Position numbers and translations under genes: made by a program. From assembly GCF_001368915.1 (NCBI RefSeq), contig NZ_CSTE01000001.1, forward strand, positions 1-64,000: a stretch of 64,000 nt of DNA, read 5' to 3'. Each line of letters opens with the position of its first letter. Position 1 is the stretch's first letter. This stretch comes from Haloferax massiliensis. Its GTDB lineage: Archaea; Halobacteriota; Halobacteria; Halobacteriales; Haloferacaceae. Below, piece by piece: positions 1-7,823 of this stretch. A model generated the notes under the pieces. The model worked only from the letters and a program-made list of their open reading frames with translations. It searched no databases and was not told where the DNA came from.

Positions 1-943
1 CGAGGCCGTCCGGCTCGGCGGGGCGGCGGGCGTAGCGCGTGGTCCCGTCGGCGTACGCGTCCTCCGAGGCGGTCGGGCGCGGGAACGCCCTGAGTTGTCC
101 GGCGCGCTCGACCTCGGAGGCGTAGACGTTCGGGGCCTCGACGCGGACGACCTCCACCTCGCGGCCCGTCTCGTCGCCGGCGATTGACTCGCGGTATCGG
201 AGGGTCCACCGGTACGACCGGTTCGCCGCGGCCCGGCGGTGGGCGGCCGCGAGGCGCGTCGCGTTCTCGACGCCCGCGGTTGTCACGCCGGGGGCGACCG
301 TCCGCGGTTCGGGTGTCGGCGTCGGGTCGGGAGTCGTCGTCGCGGCCGGCGTCGGAACCGGCGGCTGTTGTCCACCGAGCGCCGGCCCGAACTCCAGCAC
401 GCCGCCCGGACCGGCGGTCACGACGACCGCCGCGAGGAGGAGCGCGACGAAGAGAAGCGGGACGACCGGGAGCGACGAGAGCGAGCGAGAAAGCGGAGCG
501 ACGACTGCGCCGCCCGCATCGTCCGCACCCCTCGCACCGACGCCGCCGTCATCGCCCGGCAGGTCGGCGAGGCGGACGCCGAAGTGGTCGGCGACGAGGT
601 CGTCGCCGCGGCCCTCGGGGACACCGTACCGGACGAGGTCGTAGAGGTCGTCGACAGAGATAATCCGGGCGGCGTCGGGGGCCGCGCGCCGGGTCCGTTC
701 CGGGTCGCCGAGCGCGACGACGACTGTCGCGTCGGCCGGAACCGACGGCGACAGGCGGAACCGCGAGCGCGAGACCACCGCGAGTCGCTCGGTTCGGTCG
801 CCTCTGCGGGCGACGACGAGGCGGTCTTCGACGGTCGTCTCCCACCCGCGGGCGGCCCAGAGGTCGGCGAGGAATCGGCGGCGGTCGCTGGGGCCGACGG
901 CGCGAATCAGGTCGCCGAACCGCGAGCGACGGGACTGCCGCAT
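1..943 (-). CDS. Hypothetical haloarchaeal membrane protein, partial (3' end outside window)
   Basis: The reading frame starts at an ATG (941-943 on the complement) and runs off the left edge without a stop, so about 314 codons are visible. The N-terminal ~120 residues are soluble: MRQSRRSRFGDLIRAVG, then a segment around LADLWAARGWETTVED and VVVALGD. This resembles the nuclease-fold-like N-terminus of some haloarchaeal proteins, but no catalytic motif is certain. One strongly hydrophobic helix follows at about residues 155-175 (LPVVPLLFVALLLAAVVV). After it comes a Thr/Pro linker (TPAATTTPDPTPTPEP) and an apparently extracytoplasmic C-terminal domain that continues outside the window. High third-position GC in this frame supports it over the overlapping Arg-rich frames. 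The function is unknown. It is transcribed in the same direction as the transducer gene upstream of it. Confidence 0.6.
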   Translation of the reverse strand, partial: MRQSRRSRFGDLIRAVGPSDRRRFLADLWAARGWETTVEDRLVVARRGDRTERLAVVSRSRFRLSPSVPADATVVVALGDPERTRRAAPDAARIISVDDLYDLVRYGVPEGRGDDLVADHFGVRLADLPGDDGGVGARGADDAGGAVVAPLSRSLSSLPVVPLLFVALLLAAVVVTAGPGGVLEFGPALGGQQPPVPTPAATTTPDPTPTPEPRTVAPGVTTAGVENATRLAAAHRRAAANRSYRWTLRYRESIAGDETGREVEVVRVEAPNVYASEVERAGQLRAFPRPTASEDAYADGTTRYARRPAEPDGL

Positions 944-1034
944 CGCTCGGAATTAGGGCTCGACGGCGAAAGAATCTCCGGGCGGTCGCTGAGGGGCGGC
1001 CCGTTCCGACTCGCACTGACCCGGTCCCACCCGG

Positions 1035-3599
1035 TCAGCGGTCCGCCGAGTCCTCGTACTCCGACAGCCGGGCCGACACCTGTTCGTCCATCGTCGTCAA
1101 TACGGCGTCGAGGTCGCGGCCGCCGAACAGCTCGGACAGCCCCTCGGAGACGATGGTCCTGACGGTCGTGAAGGGGCCGACGCGAGCGCCGCGGGTGGCC
1201 GGCGTGTCGACGGTCTCGGCCAGTTGGTCGAACGCGACCGCGAAGCCGGGGTGCTCGTCGAACCAGCCGTCGTCGCGGAGGAGGTCCCGCGTCCGGCGGT
1301 GGACCGGGAAGTACCCCGTCCGGCGGTGCCAGCGACGCTGTTGTTCGGGCCGGGTGAGCCACGCGATGAACTCGCCCGCGGCGGCCCGTCTCCGGGATTC
1401 GACGCCGTCTGCGACCCACAGCGACGCGCCGCCGACGACAACGCCCTCCCGCGACGACCCGGGGGCGGGGAACCGGCCGACTTCGGCGGTGAACCCGCGC
1501 TCTGCGGCCCCTCGAACGACCGACGCGGCGCTCGAACTGGAGTCCACGAGCATCGCGGCGCGGCCGTCGAGGAACGCCTCGCGGGCGTCTCGGCGGGCCT
1601 CGACGCCGGGGTTGTACAGCAGGTCGTTGCGTTCGAGGTCGCGCCACCACTCGAACACGCGCGTCCCGACCGGGCCGTCGAGGTTCGAGGTGCGGGCGGT
1701 GCCGCTCCGCCCGTTGTCGGCGTCGAAGAGACACTCGCCGGCGGCGGCGAACCACTGCTCGACGAACCAGCTGTAGTTCGCCCACGTCGCGCCGTAGTCG
1801 ACCGCGCCGCTCGTCTGCAGCGTCGCCGCGGCGGAGGTGACCGCGTCGAACGTCGCCGGCGGGTCGTCGGGGTCGAGGCCGGCCCGCTCGAACGCGTCGG
1901 CGTTGTAGTACAACACGGGGTTCGAGGCGTTGAACGGCATCGACCAGAGCGCGCCGTCGTGGCGGTAGTAGTTGGCGATTTCGGGGACGAGTTCGCCCGC
2001 GGACGCCCCGTCGGGGAGCACCGACTCGACGGGGATGAACGCCCCGCTGTCGAGGGCGCGCTGGGTGCCGACCTCGTACAGTTGCGCGATGGTCGGCGGC
2101 GTCCCCGACCGGGCCGCGGCGAGCGTCGCGTCGAACGTGCCGCGGTAGCTCCCCTTCGACGCGGTGTCGACGCGGACGCCGTCGTGTTCGGCGTTGAACT
2201 CGTCGACGAGCGACTCCAGGACCTCGGCCTTGTCGCCGGACATGCCGTGCCAGAACTGGACGACGGTCTGTCCCGACTCGGTCGCCTCGGCGTGGAGGCG
2301 GTAGTCGTCGATGGAGTCTTGGAGGTGGTCGGCCTGGTCGGAAAGCGCGCCTATCTTCGTCACCGCCTCGGAGAGCGACACGGTCTGTCGGCGGGCCGAC
2401 CCGGCGGCGTCGACCGCGAGCGCCGCGGTCTCGTCGCTTATCTCGCCGACGCCGTCGGCCTGGCTCACGACCTCTTGGGAGGTCGCCGCCTGCGAGTCCG
2501 TGGCGTCGGAAATCTCGTGGAGGCTCCCGTTCGTCTCTTCGAGGTCGGAGACGACGCCGTCGAGCGCCGACAGCGCGTCCTGAATCGTCTCGCTTCCCTC
2601 GTCGAGGCGCTGGCTCGTGTCGGTGATGTCGTCGACCGTCGCGGCCGACCGACTGCGAACCGTCTCGATGGTCGATTCGATGTCGGCGGTCGCGGCCTGC
2701 GTCTCCTCGGCGAGCGCCTTCACCTCGTCGGCAACGACGGCGAAACCCGCGCCCGCGTCGCCGGCGCGGGCGGCCTCGATGGAGGCGTTGAGCGCGAGGA
2801 TGTTCGTCTGCTCCGCGATGTCGGAAATCTTGGTCGCGATGCCGGTGATGTCGTCGATGTGGTCGTCGAGTTCCTCGACGCGCTCGACGGTCGCGTCGGT
2901 CCGCTCGCCGATGGCGGTCAACTCGTCGATGGCGGTCTCGGCGGCGCGTTTGCCGCGGTCGCCGCGCGAGACGGCCTCGTCGGTCGCGTGCCTGATTTCG
3001 TCGGCGGAGGCGGCGACCTCCTCGATGGTCGCCGAGAGGTTCCGCATCTCGTCTGCGACCTCCTCGACGCTCTCGCTTTGCCGGCGCGCGCCCGCCGCGA
3101 TGTCGTCGACGGAGTCCGCGACTGACCGGCTCTCCTCGCGGCTCTCCTCGGCGGCGTCGGCCACGATTCGGGTCGACGCCGAGACCTGGTCGGCGAAGGC
3201 GTCGACGTCCCGCATGGCGGCCTGCCACTCCTCGAACAGCTCGTTGAGGAGGCGGGCGTGGCGCGCGAGCGCCGGGTCGTCGGGCACGTCGACCCGGACC
3301 GTCAGGTCGCCGTCGATACAGCGTTCGATAGCCGCGGAGAAGTCGTCGAGGTCGTCGAGCGCGGCGTCGTTCGAGCCCGCCGACGCGGTGGCATCGCCAT
3401 CGGTGGAGCGAGGCTCCCCGGCCCCAGACCCGACGGCGACCGTGGGGGGTCCCCCGCCGTCGCTCCGCGCGTCGTCGCGCGCCGGCGCGTCTGCGGCGTC
3501 CGATTCGGATTCGTCGTCGGTCGCGCGCGAACCGAGCGCGGCCCGGACGGTTGCGCGAACCGACGACGCTCGTCTCCGGAGGTGGCTGTCGTCGTCCAT
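1035..3599 (-). CDS. Soluble methyl-accepting transducer fused to a UgpB-like solute-binding domain
   Basis: An 854-residue two-part protein. Residues ~1-90 are a polar, low-complexity leader with no signal peptide or membrane helix. Residues ~90-440 are a HAMP-like segment ([14 protein letters not shown]) followed by a classic chemoreceptor signalling coiled coil with the conserved hairpin tip ([18 protein letters not shown], then [15 protein letters not shown]) near residues 255-300. Residues ~444-850 match the extracellular solute-binding family of the glycerol-3-phosphate binding protein Ugp[53 protein letters not shown] and [13 protein letters not shown]. Chemoreceptors signal to CheA/CheW, and binding proteins normally lie outside the membrane as separate polypeptides. 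Here both sit in one chain with no predicted membrane segment, so the protein is inferred to be a cytoplasmic receptor that binds its ligand directly. No che genes or ABC permeases are adjacent. Ligand and signalling output are unproven. Confidence 0.9.
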   Translation of the reverse strand: MDDDSHLRRRASSVRATVRAALGSRATDDESESDAADAPARDDARSDGGGPPTVAVGSGAGEPRSTDGDATASAGSNDAALDDLDDFSAAIERCIDGDLTVRVDVPDDPALARHARLLNELFEEWQAAMRDVDAFADQVSASTRIVADAAEESREESRSVADSVDDIAAGARRQSESVEEVADEMRNLSATIEEVAASADEIRHATDEAVSRGDRGKRAAETAIDELTAIGERTDATVERVEELDDHIDDITGIATKISDIAEQTNILALNASIEAARAGDAGAGFAVVADEVKALAEETQAATADIESTIETVRSRSAATVDDITDTSQRLDEGSETIQDALSALDGVVSDLEETNGSLHEISDATDSQAATSQEVVSQADGVGEISDETAALAVDAAGSARRQTVSLSEAVTKIGALSDQADHLQDSIDDYRLHAEATESGQTVVQFWHGMSGDKAEVLESLVDEFNAEHDGVRVDTASKGSYRGTFDATLAAARSGTPPTIAQLYEVGTQRALDSGAFIPVESVLPDGASAGELVPEIANYYRHDGALWSMPFNASNPVLYYNADAFERAGLDPDDPPATFDAVTSAAATLQTSGAVDYGATWANYSWFVEQWFAAAGECLFDADNGRSGTARTSNLDGPVGTRVFEWWRDLERNDLLYNPGVEARRDAREAFLDGRAAMLVDSSSSAASVVRGAAERGFTAEVGRFPAPGSSREGVVVGGASLWVADGVESRRRAAAGEFIAWLTRPEQQRRWHRRTGYFPVHRRTRDLLRDDGWFDEHPGFAVAFDQLAETVDTPATRGARVGPFTTVRTIVSEGLSELFGGRDLDAVLTTMDEQVSARLSEYEDSADR

Positions 3600-3888
3600 T
3601 GGTCCGGAATGTCTCTGGTCGGTGATAAGACCACGCCTTCGGGTATCAAATATGAGAACGTATTCGTGACTGGCGGTGAATCAGTCGACTGCCCGTTCGA
3701 CGGCAGCGTTCCACTGAGTCCGGATTCGTCCGAGAGAATACGGTACGTGTACTCGCCGGTTCTTGGGAGCGGGCGCGGAGCGGTCGCTTCGACGGACGTG
3801 ACAGAAGTTCGAATCGTGGCGCGGGTCCGGCCCGCGGCGTCGCCGCGCGACCGACAGCGCAAAGACCACCGCGCGGCAAGGGCCGACG

Positions 3889-4233
3889 ATGAGCGAGGAG
3901 TCCGACCGTCCGAAGCCGATCGACTTCGGAACCGACGAGAACGCCCCGCCGGTCGACGAAAAGCCCTACAAGATAATCTTCGAGGCGAACAAGTGCTTCG
4001 GGGCCGGCCGGTGCGCGGAGGTCGCGGACAACTGGGAGATGGACCTCGAAACCGGCCTCGCCCGCGCCAAATCCTACTTCATCGGCGAGGACGAACTCGA
4101 CGAGAACGTCGACGCGGCGGAGGTCTGCCCGGCGAAGAAGGGCCGCGGCGTCATCCACGTCATCGACCGCCGGACCGACGAGGAGCTCTCGCCGAACCCA
4201 CACGGCGACGGGACGCTCTCCGTCGACTGGTAA
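3889..4233 (+). CDS. Ferredoxin, single-cluster [3Fe-4S]/[4Fe-4S] type
   Basis: 114 residues. The cluster-binding signature is NKCFGAGRCAEV at about residues 35-46, with a distal Cys-Pro (AAEVCPAKKG) near residue 80. The usual second cysteine of the first motif is replaced by Ala, leaving three cysteines. That pattern is typical of single-cluster 3Fe-4S ferredoxins such as cytochrome P450 or AOR partners. The acidic N-terminal extension of ~28 residues is a halophilic feature. The protein is expected to be a cytoplasmic one-electron carrier. It stands alone, 40 nt upstream of tRNA-Leu, and its redox partner cannot be inferred from its neighbours. The aldehyde ferredoxin oxidoreductase gene is 27 kb away. 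Confidence 0.85.
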   Translation: MSEESDRPKPIDFGTDENAPPVDEKPYKIIFEANKCFGAGRCAEVADNWEMDLETGLARAKSYFIGEDELDENVDAAEVCPAKKGRGVIHVIDRRTDEELSPNPHGDGTLSVDW

Positions 4234-4274
4234 AGCGAAAGCACTTTTCTCCCCCTCGAAGAACGGGAGAGTGC

Positions 4275-4359
4275 GCGGGGGTGGCTGAGCCAGGCCAAAA
4301 GCGGCGGACTTAAGATCCGCTCCCGTAGGGGTTCGCGAGTTCGAATCTCGTCCCCCGCA
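4275..4359 (+). tRNA. tRNA-Leu (anticodon UAA)
   Basis: The cloverleaf folds by eye. The acceptor stem is GCGGGGG (4275-4281) with CCCCCGC (4352-4358) and discriminator A at 4359. The anticodon stem is GCGGA/TCCGC around loop CTTAAGA, with anticodon TAA at 4311-4313. There is a long class II variable arm, and the T arm contains GTTCGAATC. CCA is not encoded. There is no intron. The last 23 nt of the gene, plus the following T, recur 110 bp downstream. Confidence 0.97.
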
Positions 4360-4470
4360 TCGATTCTCTGAACGTAGTGAAGGGAGCGATGCGGCCAGAG
4401 AGATTTGAGCTAGGGAGCGTCGCGAACGGAGTGAGCGGAGCGAGTGGAGTTCGAATCTCGTCCCCCGCAT
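4337..4470 (+). repeat. 24-bp direct repeat of the tRNA-Leu 3' end (att-like)
   Basis: The T-arm/acceptor 3' end of tRNA-Leu (4337-4360) is repeated exactly at 4447-4470; both copies begin GAGTTCGAATCTCG. The 86 bp between them carry no ORF, only short purine-rich repeats such as GAACGGAGTGAGCGGAGCGAGTG-like sequence. Duplicated tRNA 3' ends are the usual mark of tyrosine-recombinase integration (attL/attR). No integrase is present, so this may be a deletion scar or a small tRNA fragment duplication. Confidence 0.8.
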
Positions 4471-4570
4471 GTTCGTCGCCGAGCGGCGCGTCCTCCGTTT
4501 CACCGCCGTGGACCGGTCCGCCGCGGCGGGCGGCGACCACGTTATCTCGGTTCCCCGCCAAGTGATACGA

Positions 4571-5356
4571 ATGGTTTCGACGCGCAGACACCGCTACTCG
4601 GAGGGACAGGGGTTCGGAAACCCGTACGACGGGTTCGACCTCGACCCGCCGACGTACCGGGTGAACGGGCGGCTCGTCGACCCGGCGGACGACCACGCCC
4701 TCGCCGAACTCGTCGACGAGGCGGGAATCGACCCCGAGGCGGTCGACCCGGCGGCGCTCGTCGAGGTCGGACTGGCCTACGTCGCCGTCGAGGAGTACGA
4801 GCAGGCCGTCGACAGCTTCGGACGCGCAATCACCTACGCCGACGAGGACTCGCCGACCGCGTGCGAGGCGTGGGTGAACAGGGGGGTCGCCCACGCGCAG
4901 CTCGGGGAGTACGACGAGGCGGTCGGCGCGTACCGCGAGGCGCTCCGCATCGACGGCGACGGCGAGTACGCCGCGGTCGCCGAGACGAACCTCGCGTACG
5001 CGCTGTGGGAGCTCGGCGACTCGTCGGCCCCGCTCGACCGCGCCGACCGCGCCGTCGAACTCGACCCGCGACTCCCGCAGGCGTGGTACAACCGCGGCTT
5101 CTTCCTCGCCGAGCGCGGCCTCCACGAGGAGGCCGTCCGCTGTTTCGACGCCGCCATCGCCCTCGGGATGCGCGACGCCTCGGTGCGCGGCGAGCGCGAG
5201 CGGTCCGCGGCGTTCCTCGAAGCCGACGCCGTCGAGAGCGAGACCGAAGCGCGGGAAAGCGCCGCTCCGGAACGGGCCCGCGTCGGTGACGAACCCGAGA
5301 CGCGCGAGGTCACCGCCGACGCGACCGGCCCGGAGGTGAGAGAGCGAGGCGAGTAG
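4571..5356 (+). CDS. Tetratricopeptide (TPR) repeat protein
   Basis: Start taken at the ATG at 4571 (MVSTRRHRYSEGQG), giving 261 residues. The longer upstream reading would begin inside the duplicated tRNA fragment and encode non-conserved sequence. The central part has three or four TPR units with typical helical pairs: LVEVGLAYVAVEEYEQAVDS, AWVNRGVAHAQLGEYDEAV, TNLAYALWELGDSSAPLDR and AWYNRGFFLAERGLHEEAV. The C-terminal ~55 residues are acidic and low complexity. TPR arrays are protein-interaction scaffolds; the partner is unknown. The protein lacks a signal peptide and membrane helices, so it should be cytoplasmic. Confidence 0.88.
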   Translation: MVSTRRHRYSEGQGFGNPYDGFDLDPPTYRVNGRLVDPADDHALAELVDEAGIDPEAVDPAALVEVGLAYVAVEEYEQAVDSFGRAITYADEDSPTACEAWVNRGVAHAQLGEYDEAVGAYREALRIDGDGEYAAVAETNLAYALWELGDSSAPLDRADRAVELDPRLPQAWYNRGFFLAERGLHEEAVRCFDAAIALGMRDASVRGERERSAAFLEADAVESETEARESAAPERARVGDEPETREVTADATGPEVRERGE

Positions 5357-5408
5357 GACCGCACCCACAACTATTTTGACAGTTCGAATAATGAGATGTA
5401 ATTAGACC

Positions 5409-5585
5409 GTGACACCCGGACACCTCATCACGCGATTCGACGCCGCGCTCCTCGGCATGGCCGTCTGTCTCCTCGTCGGAGCCGTCGTCGGCGTCGTGTC
5501 CGCCCTCCCGACGCCGCTGGCCGCGGGCGGCGGCGCGACCGGTGCCGCCGCTCTCGCGCTCGGCGTCACCGCGAGCGAACTGTAG
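5409..5585 (+). CDS. Small two-helix membrane protein, 58 residues
   Basis: GTG-initiated ORF. The product begins VTPGHLITRFDAALLGMAV. Two hydrophobic helices follow, about residues 12-30 (AALLGMAVCLLVGAVVGVV) and 35-55 (a Gly/Ala-rich stretch), and it ends ASEL. Codons have high GC at third positions, as in neighbouring genes, and the frame runs from the start right to the TAG at 5583-5585. An AT-rich stretch with ATTTTGACAG lies upstream (5370-5400) and may be its promoter. Small membrane proteins of this kind are common in haloarchaea and mostly uncharacterised. Confidence 0.65.
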   Translation: MTPGHLITRFDAALLGMAVCLLVGAVVGVVSALPTPLAAGGGATGAAALALGVTASEL

Positions 5586-5979
5586 CCGAGCGTCAGCATC
5601 GCCGTCGGACGCGAGCGACGCCGTGACGGCCTCGCCACCGACGGCTCGGTCGGTCACGATTCGGGTTCTGGAACGCGCACTGGGCGGACGTCACTCGATT
5701 CGGATTCCATTCGGGCGCGCGAGAACGCGAGCCGGCGGCTCTCGGACGTGAGTTTCGTGAGAAAGGGATAGGCAGCCGCACGGGATCGGCCCGCGCGGCG
5801 AATGCCGCCCTAGATTGGTCCCCGCTGACGCTTCGGCCCTCCAAAGCGAAGCGTCACCTGAACGGAGTGCGGCGAGATACTTAAACGTGCCGCCATTCGC
5901 CCAAAACCGCCGCAGGCGGGCGATTCGAGGGCGCTCGCGACGCAACGGGCTTTTCTCCCGTCGGCACCTTCGTCCGTGC
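5586..5979. other. 394-nt gene-free stretch with two strong hairpins
   Basis: No convincing ORF. It contains a perfect 10-bp inverted repeat TGACGCTTCG/CGAAGCGTCA (5826-5835 and 5847-5856, 11-nt loop) and a tight hairpin GCGGC-GAAT-GCCGC (5795-5808). A TATA-like GATACTTAAACG at 5876-5887 could drive the downstream gene or a small RNA. Confidence 0.45.
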
Positions 5980-6477
5980 ATGAGCGAAGACGACATCCCC
6001 GGTCGAGTCCGCCGCGCGTTCGGCGACCACGGGTCGTTCGAACCGGTTGACGACCGAACCTTCGAGTCCGTGACGACGCCGTTCGACGGCACCGTCGGCG
6101 TCGCGGCGCGGGACGGCGGCCGCGTCGAGTTCGACGTGGAGGTGCGCGTCCCGATGCTCTCGGCGGTCGCCGACGACGTGGCCCCCGTGGTCGAAGACGG
6201 CTGGTACGAGACGTTCGAACTCCGCCTCGAAGACGTGGGCGGCGTCGTCGCCGGCGACCACGACCTCGACCCCGACGTGACGCGCGCGGGCGATGAGGCG
6301 GTCGTCCGGGCGAGTTTCGCCGATATCAACGAGCGCCGCGGCGTCGACGACGCCGGCGCGGTCATCGACTACGTCGAGGGCACGTTCGTCGAGGGCATCA
6401 TCCCCGGTTACGACTACGGCGAGCCGGTGACGAGTCTCATCCAGAACGCGAGAGACGCCGCCGGCGGGGGCTTCTGA
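5980..6477 (+). CDS. DUF5813-like conserved haloarchaeal protein
   Basis: 165 residues from the ATG at 5980 (MSEDDIPGRVRRAFGDHGSF). Acidic, without signal peptide or membrane helices. Recognisable stretches are FESVTTPFDGTVGVAARDGG, VEFDVEVRVPML and IDYVEGTFVEGIIPGYDYGE, which look like the conserved haloarchaeal family DUF5813 (recalled, not searched). The family has no assigned function. It is monocistronic, with the converging TrkA/RAM operon on its 3' side. Confidence 0.75.
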   Translation: MSEDDIPGRVRRAFGDHGSFEPVDDRTFESVTTPFDGTVGVAARDGGRVEFDVEVRVPMLSAVADDVAPVVEDGWYETFELRLEDVGGVVAGDHDLDPDVTRAGDEAVVRASFADINERRGVDDAGAVIDYVEGTFVEGIIPGYDYGEPVTSLIQNARDAAGGGF

Positions 6478-6543
6478 AAAACGAGCGTATTCGGTTCGAG
6501 CGCGGCTCGGGTGGCTCCGCGGGGCTGGCCCCGTTGTCCGTGC

Positions 6544-6780
6544 TCAGTCCATCGCGATGTACGTCTGGGTGTCTTCGATGCCCGACACCGACTGGATGCC
6601 GCCGGCGATGTCCTTTACGTCCGCGGGCGAGTCCACCTCGACTTTGACGATGAAGTCCACGTCGCCGGCGACGATGTGGGCGCTGACGATGCCGTCGGAG
6701 ACGGCCAAGAGGTCCTCTTTCAGTTGGTCGATGCCGCCGGAGACGGGCGCGGCCTTGACCATAATGTAGGCGTAGACCAT
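6544..6780 (-). CDS. Stand-alone Lrp/AsnC ligand-binding (RAM) domain protein
   Basis: 78 residues beginning MVYAYIMVKAAPVSGG. It is a ferredoxin-like beta-alpha-beta-beta-alpha-beta RAM domain with the signature VSAHIVAGDVDFIVKVEV, but no helix-turn-helix. Stand-alone RAM proteins bind amino acids and form oligomers that can regulate partner proteins. The trkA stop lies at 6783-6785; a second ATG at 6784-6786 overlaps it by ATGA. The start at 6780 was preferred because the paralogue at 7575 begins with the same MV(Y/H)A(Y/F)IMVK. Tight linkage to trkA suggests a role in potassium-uptake control (inference). Confidence 0.85.
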   Translation of the reverse strand: MVYAYIMVKAAPVSGGIDQLKEDLLAVSDGIVSAHIVAGDVDFIVKVEVDSPADVKDIAGGIQSVSGIEDTQTYIAMD

Positions 6781-6782
6781 CG

Positions 6783-7466
6783 TCACGCACCCCCCGCCGC
6801 GGTGGCGACTTCGTCGCCGACGAGCAGCTGTCGCACGTCGTCGAGCACGTCGAAGTCCGCGAGGACGGCCACGCGGTCGCCGGTCTCAAGCGAGTCGTCC
6901 GAAAGCGGGATGCCCATCGGCCCGTCTCTCTTCCCGAACGCGAGGATGCGGGCGTTCGCCGGGAGCGCCACCTCCTCGATGCTGTACCCGTTCATCGGCG
7001 ACTCCTCGGTCACCGTCACGAGGATGACCTGCAGGTGTTGCGCGATGTCGGCGATGGCCCGGATGGAGCCGCCGAGCAGCGCGTTCTTCGCGCCGATAGC
7101 GCCGAGTCGCTCGGGGTAGACGATTACGTCGACCTCCTTGGCGTACTTCTGGTACACCTCCTCGCGGTAGTCCTCGTCGACCCGGAGCACCGTCCGACAG
7201 CCGAAGTGCTTGCCGATCATGCACGCCGCGAAGTTCACGTTGAGGTCGGCGGTGAGCGCGCCGAGGGCGTCGGCCGCCTCGATACCGGCGTCGACGAGCA
7301 CCTCCTCGCGAGAGCCGTCGCCTTCGACCACCTCGAACTCTGCCTCGCGGGCCCGCTTGACCCGGTCGCGGTCCAACTCCACCAGGACGATGTCGTGGCC
7401 CTCCTCGCGGAGGACGCGAGCGGTGCGCAGCCCAACCCGTCCAGCACCAATGATAACGAACCGCAT
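6783..7466 (-). CDS. trkA: TrkA family potassium-uptake regulator (RCK_N and RCK_C)
   Basis: 227 residues from MRFVIIGAGRVGLRTARVL. An N-terminal Rossmann NAD-binding RCK domain carries the GAGRVG dinucleotide motif and the acidic end of beta-2 (VLVELDRDRV). A C-terminal RCK_C/TrkA_C domain follows at about residues 140-220 (VEEVALPANARILAF and SLETGDRVAVLADFDVL). It gates Trk/Ktr-type K+ channels in response to nucleotides. No TrkH-type channel gene is visible nearby. The next gene on the same strand overlaps or abuts the stop and encodes a RAM-only protein, so the two are probably co-translated. Confidence 0.92.
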   Translation of the reverse strand: MRFVIIGAGRVGLRTARVLREEGHDIVLVELDRDRVKRAREAEFEVVEGDGSREEVLVDAGIEAADALGALTADLNVNFAACMIGKHFGCRTVLRVDEDYREEVYQKYAKEVDVIVYPERLGAIGAKNALLGGSIRAIADIAQHLQVILVTVTEESPMNGYSIEEVALPANARILAFGKRDGPMGIPLSDDSLETGDRVAVLADFDVLDDVRQLLVGDEVATAAGGA

Positions 7467-7574
7467 GATAGAGAGGTATGTCGGCGGAGGCAAATAACCT
7501 TCCCCCGGTTCGGCCGAGCGGGGCACGGTCGGTCGAAGCAAGGCTTTTGACGACCGTGGTAGAATATCTCACGC

Positions 7575-7808
7575 ATGGTTCACGCGTTCATCATGGTGAA
7601 GACCGGAGCCGGCGAGTCGGAACAGCTGCTCGGTCCCATCCGCGACTTCGAGACGGTGACCGAGGCCCACATCGTCGCGGGCGCGTACGACATCATCGCC
7701 GAGGTCGACACCGACGCGGTCTACGAGGTGCTGAAGACGGCGTCCAGCCACGTGCAGGGGTTACAGGGCGTCGCCGACACGAAGACGTACATCTCCTTGG
7801 ACGACTGA
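7575..7808 (+). CDS. Stand-alone Lrp/AsnC ligand-binding (RAM) domain protein, second copy
   Basis: 77 residues, MVHAFIMVKTGAGESEQ, clearly paralogous to the RAM-only protein encoded at 6544-6780: both share HIVAGxxDxI followed by an acidic beta strand. There is no DNA-binding domain. It is divergent from trkA, sharing the 108-nt intergenic region 7467-7574, where GCTTTTGACG and AGAATATCTC are possible promoter elements. Two such proteins bracketing trkA suggest a shared ligand-sensing function. The function itself is untested. Confidence 0.85.
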   Translation: MVHAFIMVKTGAGESEQLLGPIRDFETVTEAHIVAGAYDIIAEVDTDAVYEVLKTASSHVQGLQGVADTKTYISLDD

Positions 7809-7823
7809 GGGGGCGGGCGCGAC

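Noticed and set aside
907-3228. 773-residue minus-strand ORF overlapping the transducer gene in another frame
   Set aside because: Almost entirely Arg/Gly/Asp/Pro; the 1035-3599 frame has the chemoreceptor and binding-protein motifs.
4469-4570. An earlier start for the TPR gene inside the repeated tRNA fragment
   Set aside because: The extra 34 residues lie in duplicated tRNA and spacer sequence; the ATG at 4571 gives a family-like N-terminus.
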